From: Bacillaceae bacterium OF18-1A
Lineage (GTDB): Bacteria; Bacillota; Bacilli; Bacillales; Bacillaceae_G
Assembly: GCA_027694045.1 (NCBI GenBank)
Contig: JAQEWB010000018.1
Location: forward strand, 1 to 30,803
Length of the DNA: 30,803 nucleotides
Reading direction: 5' to 3'
Part shown: in pieces, positions 1 to 7,785 of the stretch
Layout of the letters: each line of letters begins with the position of its first letter
Position numbering within the stretch: the first letter of the stretch is position 1
Made by a program: the position numbers and the translations under genes
The notes under the pieces: generated by a model
The model's input: only the letters and a program-made list of their open reading frames with translations
Databases searched by the model: none
What the model was told of the DNA's origin: nothing

Positions 1-55
1 AAGTTTTTCATTTCGTTTGTCGCTTGCGACGTTAATGTCATCGGCGACTTGTTTT

Positions 56-84
56 ATATTACACCTCTAAGATGAAATCGTCAA
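56..84 (-). promoter_or_regulatory. Strong sigma-A type promoter pointing out of the window
   Basis: Read on the minus strand there is TTGACG, a 17-base spacer and TAATAT, both close to sigma-A consensus. Transcription would start near position 48 and leave the window at base 1. The predicted leader contains a short palindrome, GTCGC-TT-GCGAC (19-30). No gene follows inside the window. From remembered B. cereus-group gene order an rRNA operon may lie beyond this edge, but the window cannot show that. Confidence 0.55.
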
Positions 85-105
85 CATGTTTTTCTAAAAA
101 AATAT

Positions 106-139
106 AAAAAGACTTATTTCTTTTTAAATAAGTCTTTTT
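106..139 (-). terminator. Terminator of the two-component operon
   Basis: A 14-bp A/T-rich stem (AAAAAGACTTATTT and its complement) around a short loop is flanked by A and T runs, so it could work on either strand. It lies 25 bases past the stop of the histidine kinase. Confidence 0.8.
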
Positions 140-163
140 ATCACATATCATTCTATTTAATTA

Positions 164-1669
164 TTATTTTTCTATAATAGGTAAAGTAACGATAAATCGA
201 ATAATACCATCCTTATATTCCGCTCGAATACTACCACCTTGTAATTCAACAATACTTTTTGCAATAGCTAACCCGAGTCCCGATCCTTCCGTCACCCTAC
301 TTCTAGATTGGTCTTTCTTATAAAATCGTTCAAACAAGTTTCCTAACTCTTCTCTTGTAAACTCTTCACTATGATTCGCTATAACAATTTGTATATCTCT
401 ACGTTGTCTTTGCAGGGAAACTTTTATCTCTCCATCATCTTCACTATACTTAATCGCATTCATTAGTAAATTATCAAATACACGAACCATCTTTTCCGAA
501 TCCATCGTCACATACGCACGTTCCTCAGGAAATTTCTTAACGAACGTAAGCCCATGCTCTTCTGCATGCGGTACTAGTTCTTCTATTAATTGCTCCAATA
601 ACTCATTTATACATACTTCTTGTTTTTCTAGCATAACTTGTTCATTCGTCAACTTCGTATACTCAAATAAATCCTCTATTAAATTCTTTAACTGCTCCGA
701 TTTCACAAAAGCAATTCTCGTATATTCATCATGTTGTTCCTTATTTTCATATTTTGAATCTCTAAGTAATCGTAAATACCCCATAATAGAAGTAAGTGGT
801 GTACGTAAATCATGGGACACATTCGTAATAAGCTCATTCTTTTGTTTCTCTAATTTACGTTCCTTCTCTATATTATTCATAAGCTCTTCTGCCATATTAT
901 TAATATTCTCAGTTAAAGACGCAATCTCATCTTCACCTTTTTTCTCAATACGGTACGCTAAATTACCTTTTTCGATTTCCTTTACACCTTGCGCCATCGC
1001 TTCAATTTGCTGCATCTTTCTCTTTGTTATATAGAAGAAAGAGAAAATAAATACAAGTACACCTATGAAAAACGGAAACGGTCCTTCTTGCGTATCATAT
1101 ATTACTTCACCTTCTGGAATCCCACTAACAAACATGTATAAATTCTTATCTTCTATTGTAATAGGTGAGAAAGATAAAAATTCTTTTCTCGTATTTTCAA
1201 ATACATCTCGACCGTTTAAATAATTAATCGCAAATGATGTTGCATTACGAATTGTATTATGCAAATCAATTTGTTCTTCTTGCGCCTGCTTCGTTTTATA
1301 TAAAACTTTACCACTCTCGTCAGTAACCAGCACTTTTAAAGCTCTAGATCCTTGTTCTAAATTTTGGTTTTCCATTTCAATCATATTTGATATGGCTTCT
1401 AATTTATTTTCATGAACTGAGCTATTTGCAACACTTTGAGCTTCCTGGTTAATTCGCTCCATACCAGCTCGATAATCGATTGTAGCCTCCCTATTCGCAT
1501 TCTCAAAAAACGGCGCTGCTGCCTTTGCTGACAAAAGCCCTAATAATGCACAAGCAGTAAACGCAGTAATAAGTTGAATTCTTATACTCCGTTTCACACT
1601 CTTCACTATCTTTCTAATTAATTCTCGAATTTTCCTCACATAAGTAAATGGATTAAATATCTTTTTCAA
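164..1669 (-). CDS. Two-component sensor histidine kinase (VanS/PhoR-like)
   Basis: Membrane sensor kinase that would autophosphorylate on histidine and pass phosphate to the response regulator encoded just upstream. The 501-residue chain has a basic N-terminus, a first membrane segment near 31-53, an extracytoplasmic region of about 145 residues, a second segment near 198-215, a HAMP linker (about 216-268), the H-box SHDLRTPLTS with His286, the N-box around Asn404 and the G-box GSGLGLA near 462-468. All catalytic boxes are present, so it should be active. The start is TTG with GGGG seven bases upstream, and it overlaps the end of the regulator gene by 17 bases, so the two are translationally coupled. 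The signal sensed cannot be told from sequence. Confidence 0.92.
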   Translation of the reverse strand: MKKIFNPFTYVRKIRELIRKIVKSVKRSIRIQLITAFTACALLGLLSAKAAAPFFENANREATIDYRAGMERINQEAQSVANSSVHENKLEAISNMIEMENQNLEQGSRALKVLVTDESGKVLYKTKQAQEEQIDLHNTIRNATSFAINYLNGRDVFENTRKEFLSFSPITIEDKNLYMFVSGIPEGEVIYDTQEGPFPFFIGVLVFIFSFFYITKRKMQQIEAMAQGVKEIEKGNLAYRIEKKGEDEIASLTENINNMAEELMNNIEKERKLEKQKNELITNVSHDLRTPLTSIMGYLRLLRDSKYENKEQHDEYTRIAFVKSEQLKNLIEDLFEYTKLTNEQVMLEKQEVCINELLEQLIEELVPHAEEHGLTFVKKFPEERAYVTMDSEKMVRVFDNLLMNAIKYSEDDGEIKVSLQRQRRDIQIVIANHSEEFTREELGNLFERFYKKDQSRSRVTEGSGLGLAIAKSIVELQGGSIRAEYKDGIIRFIVTLPIIEK

Positions 1670-2354
1670 TCTTATACCCCACTCCCCATACTGTTTTTAT
1701 ATATCTAGGTTTCCTTGGATTCTCCTCAATTTTTTCACGCACTTTTCGAATATGTACCATTACAGTATTATCCGACTGGAAAGATCTTTCGTTCCAAACC
1801 TTCTCATAAATTTGCTCAGCACTAAATACCATGCCTGGATTACGAGCTAACAATTCTAAAATTGAAAATTCCCTTGGAGTTAGTTTTACTTCTTCCCCTT
1901 CCACAATAACCTTATGGGTCGAAATGTTTATTGTCATCTCTCCAATTTCTAACTCGTCCTCGTTTTGAATAGAGAAACCATTCATTTTCATATAACGACG
2001 CAATTGAGATTTAACTCTCGCAACTAACTCTAACGGATTAAATGGTTTCGTTACGTAATCATCCGCACCCGTTGTTAATCCTAAAATTTTATCCATATCT
2101 TGTGTTTTCGCGGAAAGCATAATAATTGGCATTTCTTTCGCTTCTCTTACTTTCATACACATATGAATACCATCTACTTTTGGCATCATAATATCCAATA
2201 CAACTAGATGCACTTCATTTTCTTCTAATATACGTAAACCTTCTTCTCCGTCCCCTGCCTGCAGTACTTTATATCCTTCATTCTTTAAATATATTGTAAT
2301 AAGGTTCCTAATTTCTTTTTCATCATCTACAACAAGTATTGTTTCTCCAGCCAC
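1653..2354 (-). CDS. OmpR/PhoB-family response regulator
   Basis: DNA-binding partner of the kinase that overlaps its 3' end. The receiver domain has the acidic pair Asp10/Asp11, phosphoacceptor Asp54 in VLDIMMP and Lys103 in YVTKPF. The second half is a winged-helix domain ending in the typical RGVGYK-like block, here VWGVGYKIE. I place the start at the GTG (MAGETILVVDD, 233 residues), because the purine-rich GGGGGGA lies six bases upstream. An ATG five codons earlier falls inside that ribosome-binding site. Upstream, a TATAAT at 2392-2397 and two TTCAGAA elements could be its promoter and an autoregulatory site. Confidence 0.9.
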   Translation of the reverse strand: MAGETILVVDDEKEIRNLITIYLKNEGYKVLQAGDGEEGLRILEENEVHLVVLDIMMPKVDGIHMCMKVREAKEMPIIMLSAKTQDMDKILGLTTGADDYVTKPFNPLELVARVKSQLRRYMKMNGFSIQNEDELEIGEMTINISTHKVIVEGEEVKLTPREFSILELLARNPGMVFSAEQIYEKVWNERSFQSDNTVMVHIRKVREKIEENPRKPRYIKTVWGVGYKIEKDI

Positions 2355-2391
2355 AATATCTCCCCCCATCGTTTTTTGATCCCTAACTTCT

Positions 2392-2397
2392 ATTATA
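2392..2397 (-). promoter_or_regulatory. Candidate -10 element of the two-component operon
   Basis: TATAAT on the minus strand, 38 bases before the regulator start, with no good -35 hexamer. Two CTTCAGAA copies lie just upstream (about 2410 and 2444), which would suit direct-repeat binding by an OmpR-type regulator. This is a candidate only. Confidence 0.4.
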
Positions 2398-2450
2398 GAA
2401 AAACTTCTGAAGAAAAACGTTCGGAAATCCTTAAGATTTTCTGAAGACGC

Positions 2451-2486
2451 AAAAAAGGTCTAGACTCCCCTTCAGTCTAGACCTTT
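2451..2486 (-). terminator. pbuG terminator
   Basis: Perfect 13-bp stem (AAAGGTCTAGACT and its complement) with a 7-base loop, followed on the minus strand by a U run. It lies 13 bases after the pbuG stop. Confidence 0.88.
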
Positions 2487-2498
2487 CAAAAACCCCTT

Positions 2499-3824
2499 TT
2501 ATTTACGAACGTAGATGAAATATAGTACGAATAAAACTCCCATAACATACATAATTGGATGAATCTCTTTACGACGACCACTCACAACCATTGTAATTGG
2601 ATAGAAAATAAATCCGATTGCAATTCCTGTTGCGATACTGTACGTAAGTGGCATTGAAATGATTGTAAAGAATGCCGGTACTGCAATCTCGAATTTCTTC
2701 CAGTCAATCTCTCCTAAAGAAGAAACCATCAAGATCCCTACAATAATTAAAGCTGGTGCCGTTACTGCTGGTGTCACAACACTTAGTAATGGCGAGAAGA
2801 ATAGTGCCAGTAAGAAGAATCCTGCTGTTACAACTGCTGTAAATCCAGAACGTCCTCCTGCCGCTACCCCTGCAGATGACTCAATGTAAGACGTTGTTGT
2901 TGATGTACCTAAGATCGCACCAATTACAGTCGCAATCGCATCTGCAAATAACGCTTTGCCTGCACGTGGCAATTTATTGTTCTTCATTAATCCCGCTTGA
3001 TTTGCAACCGCTACAAGCGTACCTGCTGTATCAAAGAAATCGATAAAGAAGAACGTTATAATAACAATACCCATTTCAATAGTGAAAATGTCTCCGAAGT
3101 GAGTTAACGCCACCCCGAACGTCGGTTCCAGACTCGGTATTGCTCCCACTACAGCTTTCGGAGTATCAATTAATCCCGTTACCACTCCTAATATCGCTGT
3201 AAGAATCATACCGTAAAATACTGCACCGTTGATTTTCTTAATCATGAAGATAATTGTAGTAACAACTCCGAAAATCGCTAGTAACGTTGTGCCCTTTGTC
3301 AAATCCCCCAACCCAACAAGAACAGCATCATTTTTCACGATAATTCCGGCATTTTGGAATCCAAGGAAAGCAATGAATAATCCAATACCTGCCGCTACTG
3401 CAAACTTTAACTCTGATGGAATTGCATTAATGATTTTTTCACGAATACCTGAAGCTGTAAGAATAATAAAGATAATACCTGACATTAATGTTCCAGCAAT
3501 TGCTGTTTGCCACGGAATCCCCATCGTTAACACTGCTGTATAAGCAAAGAACGCATTAATTCCCATACCCGGCGCTAAAGCAATTGGATACTTTGCGAAA
3601 ATCCCCATAATTAACGAACCAATCGCTGCTGCTAATGCTGTGGCAACGAATACTGCACCCGGATCCATTCCTGTACCTGCTGGTAACCCTTTGACATTCC
3701 CAAGTGACAGCGTAGCAGGATTGACAAATAGTACATAAGCCATAGATAAGAATGTCGTTAACCCTGCTATGAACTCTGTTTTATAATTTGTTCCGAGTTC
3801 ATCAAACTGAAAATAGCGTTTCAT
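2499..3824 (-). CDS. pbuG: Hypoxanthine/guanine permease (NCS2, AzgA type)
   Basis: Proton-linked importer of hypoxanthine and guanine in the cytoplasmic membrane, feeding purine salvage. The 441 residues start MKRYFQFDELGTNYKTE and run through a series of hydrophobic segments. Typical family features are the N-terminal EFIAGLTTFLSMAYVLFVNP stretch, the GMGINAFFAY loop, FFFIDFFDTAGTL and the TTSYIESSAGVAAGGRSG region. Length is usual for PbuG/PbuO. The guanine-class riboswitch, sigma-A promoter and PurR-type boxes upstream support a purine role. It lies next to the original 3' end of guaA, so before the mobile element arrived the order was guaA-pbuG. PbuO is a close paralog that I cannot fully exclude. 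Confidence 0.9.
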   Translation of the reverse strand: MKRYFQFDELGTNYKTEFIAGLTTFLSMAYVLFVNPATLSLGNVKGLPAGTGMDPGAVFVATALAAAIGSLIMGIFAKYPIALAPGMGINAFFAYTAVLTMGIPWQTAIAGTLMSGIIFIILTASGIREKIINAIPSELKFAVAAGIGLFIAFLGFQNAGIIVKNDAVLVGLGDLTKGTTLLAIFGVVTTIIFMIKKINGAVFYGMILTAILGVVTGLIDTPKAVVGAIPSLEPTFGVALTHFGDIFTIEMGIVIITFFFIDFFDTAGTLVAVANQAGLMKNNKLPRAGKALFADAIATVIGAILGTSTTTSYIESSAGVAAGGRSGFTAVVTAGFFLLALFFSPLLSVVTPAVTAPALIIVGILMVSSLGEIDWKKFEIAVPAFFTIISMPLTYSIATGIAIGFIFYPITMVVSGRRKEIHPIMYVMGVLFVLYFIYVRK

Positions 3825-3890
3825 CTTACGTTTCCCCCGTTATATGATTACTCGCCGTACTTCACCCTAGCCCTCTTTTATCCCGAGAAA

Positions 3891-3923
3891 TAAAAAAGGC
3901 TCCCATTACATATACATGGAAGC
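3891..3923 (-). terminator. Riboswitch expression-platform terminator of pbuG
   Basis: Minus-strand stem GCTTCCAT/ATGGGAGC with a 9-base loop, followed by CTTTTTT. It lies just downstream of the purine aptamer and is the ligand-controlled terminator. Confidence 0.8.
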
Positions 3924-3965
3924 GTTCTATAAACAAAGACAAGTTTCCCCTCATCTTTATACAAA

Positions 3966-4040
3966 CGCCTCGTAGTCAAGCCATTTACGGTAGCTAGGTA
4001 GAAACTTTCGGGCCATATTCCCGATATTATACGACGGCAT
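3966..4040 (-). promoter_or_regulatory. Purine (guanine-class) riboswitch aptamer upstream of pbuG
   Basis: The minus strand contains the conserved purine-aptamer core: TATAAT with the J1/2 region, GGAATATGG in P2/L2, AGTTTCTACC in J2/3, TACCGTAAA in L3 and TTGACTACGA in J3/1. The base that pairs with ligand (position 74 in xpt numbering) is C, so guanine or hypoxanthine is the expected ligand rather than adenine. The closing helix P1 pairs TACGA/TCGTA plus GGC/GCC around a bulge. Bound purine would favour the terminator at 3891-3923 and shut off pbuG. Confidence 0.93.
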
Positions 4041-4071
4041 AATATTCACTTTTCGTTTGAATTACATACTC

Positions 4072-4100
4072 ATATTAACTCGATAAGGTGTTTTTGTCAA
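4072..4100 (-). promoter_or_regulatory. pbuG sigma-A promoter
   Basis: On the minus strand, TTGACA, exactly 17 bases and TAATAT. Transcription would begin roughly 30 bases before the riboswitch aptamer. Confidence 0.85.
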
Positions 4101-4103
4101 TTT

Positions 4104-4148
4104 AAATACGAACATTTTTATAAACTTTTTATAATTTCGTTCGTATTA
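4104..4148 (-). promoter_or_regulatory. Inverted PurR-box-like pair upstream of pbuG
   Basis: Two copies of AATACGAAC face each other (4105-4113 and 4139-4147) about 25 bases apart. Each keeps the CGAA centre of the B. subtilis PurBox (AWWWCCGAACWWT), with one mismatch at the base before it. They sit immediately upstream of the -35 element. In B. subtilis pbuG belongs to the PurR regulon. Binding here is inferred from that precedent. Confidence 0.6.
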
Positions 4149-4161
4149 GGGGCGAAAATAC

Positions 4162-4200
4162 AAAAGATCCATCTATACATAAGCGATAGATGGATCTTTT
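4162..4200 (-). terminator. Original guaA terminator, now behind the displaced fragment
   Basis: Perfect 15-bp stem (AAAAGATCCATCTAT and its complement) with a 9-base loop and flanking T runs. It follows the stop of the displaced guaA 3' end by ten bases. No comparable hairpin follows the intact guaA, which shows this was the terminator before integration. Confidence 0.85.
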
Positions 4201-4210
4201 TATTATAATA

Positions 4211-4401
4211 CTATTCCCACTCAATCGTTGCTGGTGGCTTACTCGTTACATCATACACGATACGGTTAACGTGTTTTACTTCGTTTACGATACGTACAGA
4301 GATTTTCTCTAATACGTCCCAAGGGATACGTGCCCAGTCAGCTGTCATACCGTCAATAGATGTTACTGCACGGATACCTACTGTGTAATCGTAAGTACGC
4401 T
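4211..4401 (-). pseudogene. guaA': Displaced 3' end of guaA (distal attachment-site copy)
   Basis: These 191 bases repeat the last 62 codons plus stop of guaA with only three differences (4226, 4280, 4352). All three are synonymous (Thr, Glu and Asp codons). Homology ends abruptly at 4401 on one side and at the stop codon on the other. The fragment lacks the start, the amidotransferase domain and the PP-loop. A TTG 19 bases upstream could open a 69-codon frame but has no ribosome-binding site, so expression is unlikely. It marks the far end of the mobile element whose integrase lies at the other copy. Confidence 0.95.
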
Positions 4402-4572
4402 TTTTACTATTTATTATCAAATTGAAATTCTATTATTCATTGTATTTTACTACTTGAATAGTAGCATGTTTTACTATGTATGACAATTCATTAGACTCTC
4501 TTTGTTATGGTGTAAATTCAAATATTAGAGTAATGAAACTAGCTACTAATTCAACATCACGAACGTTTTGAT

Positions 4573-4683
4573 TTAATTTACAAATAATAAGTTTAATATA
4601 TAGGCTGTTCTTACTTCGTCAAGCAAAGGTATATTTTCTCCGTCAAACAATTCAGAGATAGTAACTCCAAACTTTCCATTCAT
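4573..4683 (-). pseudogene. 36-codon remnant, possibly the tail of an XRE-type regulator
   Basis: Open frame from ATG 4683 to TAA 4573. It begins MNGKFGVTISELFDGEN, and the GVTISELFDGE stretch looks like the end of a Cro/CI-type helix-turn-helix protein (typically GVSLSELF). There is no ribosome-binding site, and the frame starts inside the U run of the terminator before it. I read it as a gene remnant at the element's edge. The similarity is by eye and weak. Confidence 0.25.
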
Positions 4684-4687
4684 AAAC

Positions 4688-4718
4688 AAAAAAATTCTGG
4701 CATTAGGAAACACCAGAA
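4688..4718 (-). terminator. Terminator after the third gene of the Type III cluster
   Basis: On the minus strand TTCTGG and CCAGAA form a 6-bp stem with a 12-base loop, followed by seven T. It lies 10 bases after the gene stop. Confidence 0.65.
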
Positions 4719-4728
4719 CTTCTTAATT

Positions 4729-5160
4729 TTATAAACACTGGGCATTTAGATTTCTAAACCACTGACTAAACTCTTCTCTTGTAAGTTCAGTATCTTTTGT
4801 TTCTATACCCTCATCAGTGGATGAAACAACTTCCATTACCAATACTTTATCTTCATGGGTTGTTCCTTTTTTTGCATAGTTAACTAGATATAACTTAGCC
4901 TTCAAGTCACTAGCTATTTCACAAAGGCGTAAAAATTTACGACTATTTTTATGCCAATATCTTCTTGGATGACTAGTGTATGGATTAACCGTTTGACTTT
5001 CCGCACATAACAGATACTCAAAAATAATATATTGCCCTGTAGAAGAATCTTTTTGAATTCTGTCGAAGTTAATAGCGGCAGTCACATCACCATTTAACAT
5101 TTCTTTGGCAAATTCAAATCCGCTTGTATCATCTATACCTAATGCTTTACTTGTTGCCAT
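4729..5160 (-). CDS. Small protein downstream of the Type III restriction gene, unknown function
   Basis: 143 residues, starting MATSKALGID. This ATG is chosen because AGGAGG sits seven bases upstream; the longer frame (154 residues) starts before that site. I do not recognise the family. What can be seen is an Asp (33), then a hydrophobic strand GQYIIFEYLL with Glu48, a basic stretch RRYWHKNSRKF, a helix, then the strand KAKLYLVNY. This alternation loosely recalls a PD-(D/E)XK-type nuclease core, but the lysine expected two residues after the glutamate is a leucine, so activity would be doubtful. It lies 70 bases after res on the same strand, separated by a terminator, and has its own terminator. 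It is either an accessory of the restriction system or independent cargo. Confidence 0.75.
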   Translation of the reverse strand: MATSKALGIDDTSGFEFAKEMLNGDVTAAINFDRIQKDSSTGQYIIFEYLLCAESQTVNPYTSHPRRYWHKNSRKFLRLCEIASDLKAKLYLVNYAKKGTTHEDKVLVMEVVSSTDEGIETKDTELTREEFSQWFRNLNAQCL

Positions 5161-5228
5161 TTTCATTCCTCCTAAACTAATATTTTCTAACATTCAAATT
5201 ATACTATGACACGGAAATATTTGGTAAC

Positions 5229-5251
5229 AAAAAACCTCCGTTTTGGAGGTT
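5229..5251 (-). terminator. mod-res operon terminator
   Basis: Stem AACCTCC-AAAA-CGGAGGTT followed by a U run, directly abutting the res stop codon. Confidence 0.8.
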
Positions 5252-7780
5252 TTAGTCAAGTAGATTATACAAACTCTTTTTCCATTCTTCTTGCGAAACA
5301 AGATGAAATACAAACTTTTGATCCTGAAATTCTAGACCTAAGGCATTCCATGATGTTTTCTTACCTAAATCATTACAAAGCTTAAAAATATCTTCTTTGT
5401 ATGTTGTATCATCATTACCCATCAAATGCTTACCTTTAGTTTCCATAACATAAACCGTTGAAAAGTCGTTATTTTCTTTTAGTTTTACATCCGAGAAAAT
5501 AAAGTCCGGATAAATCTTTTGCTTACGCCAACCTTGAATAGAGTAATCTACCCTTTCAATATTTCTATACCACCATAATAACTTTTCATGAGTATCTAAA
5601 CATAGTGCAAATGATTTTTCCAATGGGTTAAAATCACTTTCAACAACTGGTTCCACTAAACTTTTTTCTATTGGATCTCCATTTGTTCGGACTAATCTTT
5701 TCTCATTTTTACCTACTTTATATTCAAGATTAGGTATCGAAACTTTTCGTTCCTCTAGAATAAATTGAATTCTTTTACTATCAATCAACTCATAAAAGAT
5801 TATTTGGGCAAGACGATTTTTTTCTTTTTCTAACAGCTTTTTTAGTTCCTCAAGAACATAAGATAAATTCGCATTGATAATATTTTTATCATATGATGAA
5901 TTTAGTATATCAACTACATTCTTACATATTTCAAATGCAATCCACATATTCGGAACTATATCTGTTATTTGTCTAGTCATTAAAGATATATCTATTTCGG
6001 ATTCCGAATATACTTCTTCTTGGTAACCATACCTGTTAACCAAGTCACTTCCATCCGTAATTCCCACACGAAAAACTTCGTCTTTTGTCTTTTCAGTTAC
6101 AGATAATTTCAATTCTTTAATACCATCAAGACAAATATCTTTCCAGTCGATTCGACTCAAAATATCAATTTCGTAACTAACTGGACGCCAACCACGATTT
6201 TCTTGTTCGTATAAAAATTTGGGTAAAAATATTTTTCCTTTTAATTGTTTAAATTTATCACGCATTTTTATTTTTTGTTTAACTTCATCAGTTGAATCAT
6301 CATTATTCTCAGATAAGCCTGTCACACGATTGGTTAAATCACCCATTCCTTCAATTTTCAAACCTTTACGTATGCTTTCTAAGATTTTGCTTGATTCTTG
6401 TTGATAGCAATATACATAACTTTCGTCTAACTCCTGAATACCTGTTTTTTTCGCATAAGGTTGCCTTAATATACGACCAACTAATTGTGTAAGACCAGTT
6501 TCAGAACTTGATTTGGATAAGATTGTTAATGTATAAGCAAAAGGACAATCCCAACCTTCTTGTAATGCTTGTTTGGTAATTATATACCTGATTGAAGAAT
6601 CTTCTGATAGAAGATCAATTCCTTCAATATCATCCTTCTCACTTGATTTTATGGCTATTTCATCAGGTGATATATTACATTGCTTGATTAAAAATTCTTT
6701 TACATCTTCTGAATGAATATGATTTCCATCTTGTTGGTTTTTGCCTGTACGTTCTACTTGAATTAAAGAGATTGGTCTTATATATTTACCAGTTGTTTTA
6801 CGATAATCGTTAGCTTGAGATTCTAGTTGATTCCTTTTTTCAACCGTTGTAAGAACAGTGTCTTTCCAATCACCACTTGACTTGTTAATAATATTTAAAT
6901 CAAGTTTAATCATTTCCTCACGATCTAAATCTAATCCACTTACACTTACCAATATGTTACTCTCTTTTTTCGGTGTTGCTGAAAATTCTAAAATAATTTT
7001 TGGATTAAAGTCTAAAATCGTTTTTTGGGCACCAGTGGAATATGCTTTATGTCCTTCATCTATAATAACGATTGGTTGTAATACTCTTAAAACATTCCCT
7101 AAAGAGGTTTTAACTTGCCTTGTTGGGAATAAAGAATGGATTTCTTCAAACACATCAAGATTTGGATACTCATCAATAAGCTGTTTATGTTCGTACACGT
7201 TATCTTCTGGAGGAAAAAATTCTACATAGCCTCCTGAATCTTGAAACATCTTCAATGTTTCTTTCGTTTTTCGATTCGATGATTGTAACATTAGAACCAT
7301 AACAACTAGATTTTCATTTACATCTTGAGGTGTAAACCTGTCAGATTTTTCAACTATTAGGGTTCTTCCACCACTTGATATATCTAACTTTTGTCTATAT
7401 GGATGATTCCGATCTTTCAGTGCTTCTAGTGTTTGATTGTATATTTGACTAGAAGGAACTATCCATAAGACAAAACCTGTTTGCTTTCTAAGGTAATGCG
7501 TATTTACTAAATCTATTGAATAGGTAGCTAGTAACGTTTTACCACCGCCTGTTGGTACCTTAAGACAAACATTCGGAACATTTTCACCTAATCCGTTCAC
7601 TTTGTTATTATATTTTTTTAACTCTAGCTTATCCCAAGTTTCATTTGGCACGTTTATTTTACTGGCTATTTTGGGCTTAACCTCTTTTAATTCTTGTAAT
7701 TCCTCATCTTCTGTTCTAAGTATGTTTAAATAATTTTCAACAGTTTTAATTGCATTTAACTGATAATCTTTTAATTCCAT
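5252..7780 (-). CDS. res: Type III restriction endonuclease subunit (helicase-nuclease)
   Basis: Motor and nuclease subunit of a Type III restriction-modification complex. With Mod it translocates or diffuses from asymmetric sites and cuts when two unmodified sites face each other. The 842 residues show a superfamily 2 ATPase: Walker A VPTGGGKTLLA (about 75-84), the DEGH box (about 240), FSATP, QEGWDCP and the GRILRQP motif VI. Near the C-terminus a PD-(D/E)XK nuclease is spelled PDFIFSD...ETKGKHL. All parts look intact. I chose the ATG at 7780 (MELKDYQLNA) with AAGG upstream rather than the TTG three codons earlier. The gene starts five bases after the mod stop, so the two are co-transcribed. 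Length is a little under the usual 900-1000. Confidence 0.93.
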   Translation of the reverse strand: MELKDYQLNAIKTVENYLNILRTEDEELQELKEVKPKIASKINVPNETWDKLELKKYNNKVNGLGENVPNVCLKVPTGGGKTLLATYSIDLVNTHYLRKQTGFVLWIVPSSQIYNQTLEALKDRNHPYRQKLDISSGGRTLIVEKSDRFTPQDVNENLVVMVLMLQSSNRKTKETLKMFQDSGGYVEFFPPEDNVYEHKQLIDEYPNLDVFEEIHSLFPTRQVKTSLGNVLRVLQPIVIIDEGHKAYSTGAQKTILDFNPKIILEFSATPKKESNILVSVSGLDLDREEMIKLDLNIINKSSGDWKDTVLTTVEKRNQLESQANDYRKTTGKYIRPISLIQVERTGKNQQDGNHIHSEDVKEFLIKQCNISPDEIAIKSSEKDDIEGIDLLSEDSSIRYIITKQALQEGWDCPFAYTLTILSKSSSETGLTQLVGRILRQPYAKKTGIQELDESYVYCYQQESSKILESIRKGLKIEGMGDLTNRVTGLSENNDDSTDEVKQKIKMRDKFKQLKGKIFLPKFLYEQENRGWRPVSYEIDILSRIDWKDICLDGIKELKLSVTEKTKDEVFRVGITDGSDLVNRYGYQEEVYSESEIDISLMTRQITDIVPNMWIAFEICKNVVDILNSSYDKNIINANLSYVLEELKKLLEKEKNRLAQIIFYELIDSKRIQFILEERKVSIPNLEYKVGKNEKRLVRTNGDPIEKSLVEPVVESDFNPLEKSFALCLDTHEKLLWWYRNIERVDYSIQGWRKQKIYPDFIFSDVKLKENNDFSTVYVMETKGKHLMGNDDTTYKEDIFKLCNDLGKKTSWNALGLEFQDQKFVFHLVSQEEWKKSLYNLLD

Positions 7781-7785
7781 ATAGA

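Larger units (their letters stand above)
4402..4728. other. Element end, no convincing intact gene
   Basis: A/T-rich stretch between the attachment copy and the first cargo gene. I see an inverted repeat CTACT-TGAAT-AGTAG near 4451-4465 and a repeated TTTTACTA, which could be integrase arm sites, but nothing decisive. It also holds the small remnant frame at 4573-4683 and the terminator at 4688-4718. Confidence 0.5.

Noticed and set aside
4211..4420. 69-codon frame as an expressed small GuaA-like protein
   Set aside because: The only start is TTG with no ribosome-binding site, and the protein would be just the dimerisation tail; best read as an attachment-site remnant.
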